From Branchiostoma floridae (Eukaryota; Chordata; Leptocardii; Amphioxiformes; Branchiostomatidae), in contig NC_049979.1 in the NCBI RefSeq assembly GCF_000003815.2, positions 662,959 through 706,770 of the forward strand: a stretch of DNA of 43,812 nt, given 5' to 3'. The position numbers and the translations under genes were made by a program. The notes under the pieces are model-generated. The model was given only the letters and a program-made list of their open reading frames with translations. It ran no database searches and was not told where the DNA came from. This document shows, in pieces, positions 20,489 to 31,300 of the stretch; within the stretch, counting starts at the first letter, position 1; every line of letters starts with the position of its first letter.

Positions 20489-23400
20489 GTACGGAGGCAA
20501 TCACACAGTTACATGTACAAAATGTATTCCATAATTGAAGAAGTTTATTTGCAAGTTCGTGCCCGAGAGCTAATTGTAAGTACATGTACACGGTATAAAC
20601 ATAGTAGATATACAAGTGACAATGGGCAGTTATGAACAATATTCTACTCTAATACTAATGTTGCTATTTCTAAACAGGTTGGGTTTGACTTCTTTTTTGG
20701 AAGCAGAGGGAGAAGAAAAGCCCCACATTTTCTAAAATTTGTGGGTTCTGCGATTTCAAGAGAAAAGTGGCTTTCTGTTCGTCTGTCAATGTGGGGAAGT
20801 TTGGATATGTATCCTATGTAGGGGTTGGTACCGGTACAGAAAATTCAGGTCCAGGTCCGGACCTGAATCTGATTGTGAAAACTTGTGAATGGGTGATACT
20901 CAAAAACAATGGTCCATTTCACAACAACATATTTTGTTTAATGGAGTATCTGACGTCCATTGGCATTTTAAAATCCTATCTCCATGTAAACAAGACTAAC
21001 TGTTTCTATTTGATGCCAAGTTTGACTTTTAAAAACTTCAAGTCATAAAAACATACTTTCAAATGCTGACCTGTTCTGTCAACTTTCATTTAGTCTGCAA
21101 ATAGATCCCCAGCACACCACTTACTCCTGACCTGTACAGCACTAGAATTTGATCAAACAAAGAACTTTTCAATGTTGGACTGATGTAAGGATCTCCCTCC
21201 CCACTAAAGAAGTGGGATGATAAATAAAATACAACACGGTGTATTCTATATATATATGTGTGTGTATCCTATGTAGGGGTTGGTACCGGTACAGAAAATC
21301 CAGGTACGGTCCAGGTCCAACTTTTAAAAGTTTGACTTTAAAAAACTTCAAGTCATAAAAATGTTCTTTCAAATGCTGACCTGTTCTGTCAACTTTCATC
21401 TAGTCTGCAAATAGATCCCCTACCCAGAAGGGAGAAAGGTTTTTTTACCAACTGTTTCAACAAGTTTAGAATCATTTTTCTATTGTAACCCTTCCCAAAC
21501 TGTCCAGGTTTTTATTTGACTGTCGGGTCTACGTGCACACGCTAACTCTTCCTGGACTACAATACTTTTTTGGGCCTTTATCATAAAAGGGTTGCAGGGC
21601 TTTTCCCAGACATTTAGAGCAAGGTGGTGCTGTAGTATTCTCTGAGCAGAGGTTTTGTTCAGGGGGCTACATGTAGTACTAGTAGTGTTGCAGCACCATC
21701 ATTCTATTGCTTAGGAAGGGGTCTGGATTGTAAGAAAGATAAACTGGAATTTATTCTTTATGGGAAGATGTACATTTGACATTGAATGACATTTGAGCCT
21801 TGCCATTACACATAATTTGTTCTTGAACCGTTTTTGAGTAATTCACTAACTGATATATATAACATATACATGAAGACAGACCATACGCTCATAAGTTGAA
21901 CTCCTAGCTCTTCGCAAGTAAGCCCCTGGCTGCAAAGAGAGAGCAGTCAGCCCACTCAACAACTAACCAATAACAGAATGGTTGTATGATGTTGTTTTTC
22001 TGTTTGCAGGTGATTCTCAGCATGGAAGAACGTTGTTGATATACTGTTTGATGTGATGTTTTTCCTGCTTCCAGGTGGTTGATGTCACCATAAATGGTCA
22101 GAATGTGGGTCTGCAGATGAAGTTGGGGGAGGCTGGAGAGGCCTTCTTCGTACAGGAGTCTTCCGATGGCAGCCTGGTGCCGTTTTACCTGGCCACCTCA
22201 CCTATACCCTCAGGTGGGTTCTGTTTTACCTGGCCACCTCACCTATACCCTCAGGTAGGTGCCATTTTACCTGGCCACCTCACCTATACCCTCAGGTGAG
22301 TTCTGTTTTACCTGCCACCTCACCTATACCCTCAGGTAGGTACTGTTTTACCTGGTCACCTCACCTATACCCTCAGGTGGGTTCTGTTTTACCTGGCCAC
22401 CTCACCTATACCCTCAGGTAGGTGCCGTTTTACCTGGCCACCTCACCTATACCCTCAGGTAGGTGCCGTTTTACCTGGCCACCTCACCTATACCCTCAGG
22501 TGGGTTCTGTTTTACCTGGCCACCTCACCTATACCCTCAGGTGGGTTCTGTTTTACCTGGCCACCTCACCTATACCCTCAGGTGGGTTCTGTTTTACCTG
22601 GCCACCTCACCTATACCCTCAGGTGGGTTCTGTTTTACCTGGCCACCTCACCTATACCCTCAGGTGGGTTTTGTTTTACCTGGCCACCTCACCTATACCC
22701 TCAGGTATGATCTTTCATTGATGGTAGTGTTTTTTAGAATCATCTTTTATTAAATTTTAATGATCTTTTAATGATCAGTGTTCTAGCCAGGATTTTATTT
22801 TAGCGTAATGGTTATGGCAAGGTAGTAAACAACCAATCAGGGGGATGGTGTGGAAGGGGGGGGGGGGCGTCTTGCAAATTGATCCTTCCATTGTGAGATT
22901 TTGAAAATGAAGAGTAAAAAGTTTAGCGTGATAAGGGTACCCGTGAGGGGACTTACTGTAATTCTGTTAACATCACATGTAGTTTGAAGGGCTCAGTTTG
23001 GAGTGGCATATCATCAATTTCATATTTAATTATGTATTTTTCAACAAATGGATGATAGCAAAGTACCACCAGCTAGTTGAAAATTAGCATAGTGGTCCTC
23101 ATTTTAGCGTGGTGGTTGCAAAATATTAGCGTAGTGGCCCGTTACGCTAAAATGCACTAGCTAGAACCCTGATTTACTGCTAGATGGTACCATTTGCTGT
23201 TGTCTTGTTGTGTCATCATCTGTGCAATGTACCAATCCATGGGACAGCCACCCTTCAAGATTTTCTGTGCCAAGGCTCATCCATGAAACATTAATGTCTG
23301 CTCTATTGATTGTTTTATGTGTCCGGTTTCTCTTTCAGTGTCACACTTCTAGCTGCTACAGTAACAGGATAATTTACTGAAATTTTATCTATTTTTGCAA

Positions 23401-26400
23401 AGACTAGATTTGGCAGTAGGAAGTGCAAGGAGTATTTCATAGTGTTTTAAGTTTGTGGTTGAAAGAATACAGTTAGTAATGTACTTTTATGGAAATACAT
23501 ATTTGTGGTGTCCTAATTTTACAATAACAAAGAAACTGCGAATGTAAAACCTCTGAACATGACAAGATCTACAGTATCTGAGCCTGAAATACTTTATTTC
23601 AAGTTGCTTATATTTTCTTCTGCAATATCGTGGCTTTTTCTGCAAATTGCGGGATGCAAGAGGGTATTTGGAGAACAAGTTGTATTGATCTGAAACTTTA
23701 TGATGATCATGTCAACCCAGTCTAATACATTGCACCACACCATTTGTCCATTTGTTTTATTAACCAGGTGTTACTCTCAGGGCTAATGCCCTGCTTTTCA
23801 GGAAACCCTGGGTACAACAAATCTTCACAAACATACAATCCAACAAACAGCATAGTTACAAAAATAGAACAACAATACATGATTACATATCAAAATCCTA
23901 TCATTGGGTAAGATTCGTATTTAAAATCAGTCCTTGATCGAAATCAGTCCACGTTTGAATTCCTTTAATGAACTGGAACGCCTCAGATCTACGGTAAGGT
24001 TATTCCAAAGTGTTGGTCCGTAGTGTGGTATGCTGCCTTTGAAGGACTACACATTACTCTGGGGTGTTTATAATAGGTGGGGGTCCCACGCTCCAGACCT
24101 TTACAGTACTAGAATTTGATCAACCAAAGAATTTTTCAATGTTGGACCGATGTAAGGATCTCCCTCCCCACTAAGGAAGTGGGAAGATTGGCTCCATCAC
24201 TCTCATTACAGTCAGCAGGCGGACACAAGTCAAGTCGTAAAGTAGTTACGCATTGATCAGAAAGCAGGGACTGCCTCCATGGGAACGTTTTAAACCAATT
24301 ACAGCACCAACAAGGCACTAACCTGATTTGGGCACCAATGTTGTGTGTTCGGTTAATCTATCATTGGTACCTTGGGAACGCTTCCTTTCAACAAGGCATG
24401 TTGCTTCACATGGCGTGGGTTTGGTCTGCATTTCTTCTCCACGTCATTTAGTTTTGTAAAAGCGTACTTTCACCAAAGATAAATGAAGTAAACTTTCTTC
24501 TCGTAAAATCCTGAACCTCTGTTCAGGATTGAACTAAATACTTGCATCATCAAATATTGCATGTATTAAAAGAAGCCAGCTAATTTTGCCCCATTCATCA
24601 AGAGACTCGATGCTACAGACAGATTTGTATATATCTTTAGATGCCACAACTCCCATAATGCAAAGATAGGCAAATATATCAAAGACTGCTTTGCTATTAG
24701 AAAGAGTAATGAATCTCATGTATAGCCCAACTCGATTGTAACACTATATCAAAGACTTGTGTTAGCCCTTCTTGTTATGTCTTATTTTATACACCTATTT
24801 TGTACTTTGTGTAACGGTCGTTGCCATACTTTGTACCATGTACAAATGTCGAGCAGTAAAGTTCATGTCTAATTTTTTTACATTATGATGTTTTTGTGAC
24901 GTCCCTGTTGAAAACAAATCAAACTTGATTCTATCAACTTGTCAGTCTTGTACAAATGGACTTGTGTTGCTTTAAGGTATTTCACCTGTTTAAATTGGCA
25001 TTTTGACCTTCCATTGTTTTCTTATTAATGAATCAAAAAAGAATGGAGCCGTAACGTATATTGATAGATGGGCATGAAAGAATTCTAAATCTGATTTTTA
25101 TGGGCCATATTGATGACGTCATCAGGTTTTATTGCCCCTAATATTATTTTTTATGACAAAATACAGCACTTTGGTACATACCACTGCAATGAAATTATGT
25201 TTTTCATGTGCATAATGATGAAAGCTACAAACTCTCAGTTGCGCAAATTGATATCTACTAATGGTCTGTAGTAATTAGAAAATATTTGTTTTCATCTAAA
25301 TTTTAAAAAAAAATCATTCTTTAATCACTACAGATCGTTAGCGGCCCAAGGCCAAATCTCAGCACGGGGATCAAATCACAACATAGGATTCAAATATTTA
25401 TAACAGTGTAGGGGATCAAAATTACAGCATAGGTACCAAAATCACAGTAAAGGGGTCCAAATCACAGCATGGGGAACAAAATCACTGTGGGGGATCTAAA
25501 TCACTGTATGGGGATCAAAATCACAGCTTGGGGATCAAAATCACAGCTTGGGGATCAAAATCACAGCACGGGGATCAAATCACAACATAGGATTCAAATA
25601 TTACATGTAGTGTAGGGGATCAAAATTACAGCATAGGTACCAAAATCACTGTGGGGGATCTAAATCACAGCTTGGAGATCCAGGGCTCGAAATACCTTTT
25701 TCTGCATACCTCCACTGGTGCAGGTGACATTGAAAATAACCTGCAGCAGACAAATTTTACCTGCACCGCTCTGAATTTCGGAAGTATGGATCATACTAAA
25801 ATTGTTCAAGAACCATTGCTATTGTTCAAGAGTCAATGCAGCTAATAACAATCTACATCATAGGGCATTTATGTATAAAACCCAGTACATGGACCAGTGC
25901 AGGTTAGGTGCAGGTAGACACCAGAAATACCTGCACAGCTCCAATTTTACCTGCACTAACCTGCATATGCAGGTGGTATTTCGAGCCCTGGGATCAAAAT
26001 CCCAGCATAGGGGCCTGCTATGCTGAAAAGGCCTGGTGAGAACAGTAATCACAGTATGGGGATCTAAATCACAGCTTGGGGATCAAAATCACAGCGTAGG
26101 GCCTGCTCTGCTGAAAAGGCCTGGTGAGAACAGTGTTGCTATGCTGAAAAGGCCTGGTGAGAACAGTGTTGCTATGCTGAAAAGGCCTGGTGAGAACAGT
26201 GTTGCTATGCTGAAAAGGCCTGGTGAGAACAGTGTTGCTATGCTGAAAAGGCCTGGTGAGAACAGTGTTGTCTGTCCCCTGTAGGCCAGGTGAGAACAGT
26301 GTTGTCTGTCCCCTGTAGGCCAGGTGAGAACAGTGTTGTCTGTCCCCTGTAGGCCAGGTGAGAACAGTGTTGTCTGTCCCCTGTAGGCCAGGTGAGAACA

Positions 26401-28331
26401 GTGTTGTCTGTCCCCTGTAGGCCAGGTGAGAACAGTGTTGTCTGTCCCCTGTAGGCCAGGTGAGAACAGTGTTGTCTGTCCCCTGTAGGCCTGGTGAGAA
26501 CAGTGTTGTCTGTCCCCTGTAGGCCTGGTGAGAACAGTGTTGTCTGTCCCCTGTAGGCCAGGTGAGAACAGTGTTGTCTGTCCCCTACAGGTGCAGAAGA
26601 GATGATGGAGGAGGGGGTCCGGAGGATGCGGGAGGACCAGAGTCTTGTGGAGGAGGTGATCCGACACGTCGCGGTCCAGACGGACATAACGGCGCGGAAC
26701 CTGAGACAGTCCGCCTTCGGCAAGTCAGAGGGCAGGGGCCCCGCTAACAAGGTAACCGTAATCTGACCCGCCATATCAGCCAGTGTGGACAGTAGTCTAA
26801 TCTCTGTACTGGTAGTTATACTTTTTTTATATGTATAAATTATTGTGAATGAGATTGAATAGTTTGATCAGCGTTGGACTAGTTTTCAACAATACATGTA
26901 CAACGGCTTGACCGTATCTGACTCGTCTTATCCACCAGTGTGTACAATGACCAACTTTCTGTAAGGATGCTTAATGTAATATGTTGATTTTAATTATGAT
27001 AATAATTATGAGATCAAATAATGAAGAAATATGGATTGCACAAAAATCTGATACAGATCAGTTAGCAAAAACAGATCAGTGAGGGGTCGATGAAGATTAG
27101 ACATCCAGGTAATAAGATATGCCAAAAAGCAGTTACTCAAGCAACTGGATATGATTTTGGAAGGAAAATCATATCCAGTTGCTTTTGGCAGATCAGTGAG
27201 CATATGACAATATTGGGTTGACTACAATGGATGTTTTTATCCATTGAAAATTGGTTTTAATTCATTGACAACACTGTGGTTATCTTGTATGACTTAAGAG
27301 TTTTATTTTACACAACCAGTTTTTCTCAGCTGATGACGTTTTGATGTCTGTCAGACATCTTCCTCAGGGCTTCTAACTTGTCTTGTATGTTTTCAGGTGA
27401 CAACCATCCAGGTCCTCTCGCCAGAGGAGGATAAGAGGAAGAGCGGGAGCAGTCTGGACGAGTTCACCACCCCGTCTGACGAGATCCGATCCATCGCAGA
27501 CCAGCTCAAGGAGCCGGAGGGCGCCTCCGACGATCGCCCGAAGGTCGTTCCGAGTCCGTCCGATGTCCCAGATAAGAAGCATCATTCTGTCCTTGTGCAG
27601 ACGGATGCTGTGGACTTGGGGGCGATGGAGAAACTAGAGAAGGTGGGGCTGGAGTTTCAGCAGCTGCAAGTCTCGGACGGAGACGAAAGCGATCTTGGAG
27701 ACGACGAGAGAAAAGGAGCGGCCGACAACAGCGCAGGCAGGAAAAGAAAGATGAAGAGAAGGAGCAGGAATGAGTTGAGAAGGGAGTCTCCTCGGTCCGA
27801 GCAGAAGGAGGAGGGAGTTTTTACAATAGATTTGGGCGAGGAAGAAGAAAATGACCTTAACGGCCACTTTCCGCCAGGGCAGGCGCCAGGGAAGGCGGAC
27901 CAGAGCCGACCTGACATCTACCCGTACTCCGACGGCGATGTGACCCCTGCCGTGCAGCCCTCGAGTCCCGTGGGCAGCCGCCCGCCCACGCCGAAGAGCG
28001 ACACGGAAATGGAGTTGCAGAGAAGGGGCTCGCTGACCAAGGCGCAGGGAGAGATGCTGACCTGGAACTGGGGAGAGCTGCCGCAAGGTTTAGATTTTTT
28101 TTTTAATAATGGTTTATTGGGTCCGTTAAAAAGTACAGATTCGCAGGACTCAGAAATTGGCCCTGAATTGCTCATGTACTAACATAGATGTAACATGGAC
28201 AACATATCGTGGACATTTAAAATCTTTTACAGTTATCACTTTTAGATGTTACAGTTATCCCTCATAGATGTCACTTTTTAATCTTCCTCAATAGTTCTGT
28301 TTTAGATTGAAATGAGATTTTATTACTGAGG

Positions 28332-28372
<41 letters not shown>

Positions 28373-31300
28373 AAATCCACACTTTTAAATTGTACAGCTG
28401 ATTGGGAATATTGTGACTATTATAATTTGATTAACGTAATTAGGCAGGGCCTTCCATTATAATCTCTTGTGTACTTGGTACGAGGCAATTTAGTCTTAGG
28501 ACTACGATCTTGTACATGACTTTGTGTGTGTTTAATAGATAAACCAGTTCTCTCTCTCTCTCTCTCTCTCTCTCAAGGCCCGCACGAAGTCGCATCAAAT
28601 GAGCTGCACTTCATGCCCATACAGTCCGACCAGGATCAGGCTTCTTTGTCGATTAACGTTGACGATTCTGCGCCACTGACCTCCTCGGCCCAGCCTTCCC
28701 CCAAGCCGGGGAGGAGGGGAAGGCGTCCATGTTGGGAGGGGTGTTCCAGTTCATGCGGCGGCCGTCCTCCAGAAAGGAAGACATCGAGGGTGGACTTTAC
28801 CTCGATGATCTGGAGAGTGGGGAGATCGACCCCGAGGTGGCCGCGCTGTACTTCCCCAAGACTACCTCCCACCAGGCCATCAAAACCGCCAAAGACAGTG
28901 TAAAGGAGGAGGACAATTTCTCGGAGCAGAGCTCGCTCCCGCAGAGCCCCCACTCCTTCGGAGGGGCCTCGGGCGGCTTCGACAGCGGCACGGAGACAAA
29001 CCCAATCTTCATCGTAGATGAAGCCACAGAGCAGGTCGTTGACCCTGCCATGTCCCTGTGTGGAGGCCTCACGGCCACCAATAAAGACATCCCTGACGAG
29101 AAGTTCATGTCCGCCATCGTGACCCACAAGGACTTGTGCGAGAATCCCAGCATCCTGAGCCACCCGGACCTGGTGCTTCGCATCGAGGGGAAGTACTACA
29201 CCTGGAAGGTGGCCGCCCCCACCATCATGTCGTACGTCATGTTCCAGCAGCCTCTCCCGGAGGGCGCCATGAGCAGGCTCGCGGAGGAGGAGAACCTTCC
29301 CGCGAAGAAAGAGGAGCCCAAGAAGGAGGAGGAGCCCAAGAAGGAGGAGAGCGGGAGGCTGTCGTCCTGGTTCTCCTGGCGGCGCTCCCACAGCGAACAG
29401 GAGGGCGGGGCGAGCGCGGCGGAAAAGGGCGCGTCGTCGGCCACCAGCAGCCCCATCACCAGCGCCGAGAACAGTCCGGCGAAGCACGACGTCAAGCCCG
29501 CGGCGCGATCCCGTGACTCCACCTCCGACAGCGAGCAGGAGGGGCAGATGAAGAGGGAGAGAAGGGACCGGAGACCGTCCGGTAAGAAGCTGAAGAAGGT
29601 CATCCGGCTCACGTCCGAGCAGATCTCCAAGTTGAACTTGCGACACGGCGCGAACGAGATCGTGTTCTCCGTGACCACGCGTTACCAAGGCACCTCGCGG
29701 TGTAAGGCCACCATCTTCCTCTGGCAGCACGACGAGAAGATCGTCGTGTCGGACATTGACGGGACGATCACGCGATCGGACGTGTTTGGGCAGGTTCTTC
29801 CTGTCTTCGGGAAGGACTGGAGCCAGGTCGGTGTTGCTCCGTTGTATGACAAGATCCACCAGAACGGCTACAAGTTTCTCTACCTGTCGTCGCGGGCCAT
29901 CGGCCAGGCGCGCGCCACACGGGAGTACCTCCATTGGGTCCAGCAGGGGGACATCAAGCTGCCAAAAGGTTGGTGTTTGTATCTATGTGCATGTACTTTT
30001 GTTGGTGTTATATAGCCTGTTAATGAGGAATAGCATATCTTTCTGCATCTGGCATTGAACGTGTCTATACCAGGGTTGGACAAGTCCACTAGCCCGATTG
30101 TCCAGGTCAAGTGAAAGTGCTGATTGGGCAACTGAACGTCCTGCACCACTTGCCCGATTGGGCAAGTGAGATCTTCTCCATGAGTGAGATTTTGATATAC
30201 TTGTTACTTTTCACTGTCATGGCATCCTGCATTTGGTCAAGACAGAAAAATATGCTACTAATAGAAGAATTCCATTGCTTGAATTGATAACACATACATG
30301 CAGAAAAATGTCATTTTTATATTTTGGACAAGTGAAAAGTTGGTTCAGACAAGTAAATTTTTTTATGTACTTGCCTGGTAGGACAAGTGAATTTTAGAAA
30401 ACTTGTCCAACCCTCCTATACTACTACCAATACAGATGAGTTGCCATGATAGTCATGATTGTCCATGGTTCCCTCCAGGTCCCCTGCTCCTGGCACCCAG
30501 CTCGCTCATCTGGCCTTGTACTGTGTGTTGTAGTCATGATTGTTGATTGTTCCCTCCAGGTCCCCTGCTCCTGTAGTCATGATTGTCCATCGTTCCCTCC
30601 AGGTCCCCTGCTCCTGTAGTCATGATTGTTGATCGTTCCCTCCATGTCCCCTGCTCCTGTAGTCATGATTGTCCATCGTTCCCTCCAGGTCCCCTGCTCC
30701 TGTAGTCATGATTGTTGATCATTCCCTCCAGGTCCCCTGCTCCTGTAGTCATGATTGTTGATCGTTCCCTCCAGGTCCCCTGCTCCTGTAGTCATGATTG
30801 TTGATCATTCCCTCCAGGTCCCCTGCTCCTGTAGTCATGATTGTTGATCGTTCCCTCCAGGTCCCCTGCTCCTGTAGTCATGATTGTTGATCGTTCCCTC
30901 CAGGTCCCCTGCTCCTGTAGTCATGATTGTTGATCGTTCCCTCCAGGTCCCCTGCTCCTGTAGTCATGATTGTTGATCGTTCCCTCCAGGTCCCCTGCTC
31001 CTGTAGTCATGATTGTTGATCGTTCCCTCCAGGTCCCCTGCTCCTGTAGTCATGATTGTTGATCGTTCCCTCCAGGTCCCCTGCTCCTGGCGCCCAGCTC
31101 GCTCATCGTCGCCTTCCAGAAGGAGCTAATCGAGCGGAAGCCGGAGGAGTTCAAGATCAGCTGCCTGAAGGACATCCAGGCGCTCTTCCCGCCCGCCTGC
31201 AACCCGTTCTTCGCGGGCTTCGGGAACAAGGTCAACGACGTCTGGGCGTACCGAGCCGTGGACGTCCCCATCTCACGGATCTTCACTGTCAACCACAAGG

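Noticed and set aside
26089-26774. Two overlapping minus-strand ORFs ([12 protein letters not shown] repeats)
   Set aside because: Products of the 34-bp array on the antisense strand of lipin intron 2 and exon 3.
27634-28086. 150-codon minus-strand ORF
   Set aside because: Antisense shadow of lipin exon 4.
28636-29934. 432-codon minus-strand ORF opposite lipin exon 5
   Set aside because: Shadow of the GC-rich lipin coding exon. The plus strand carries the conserved domains.
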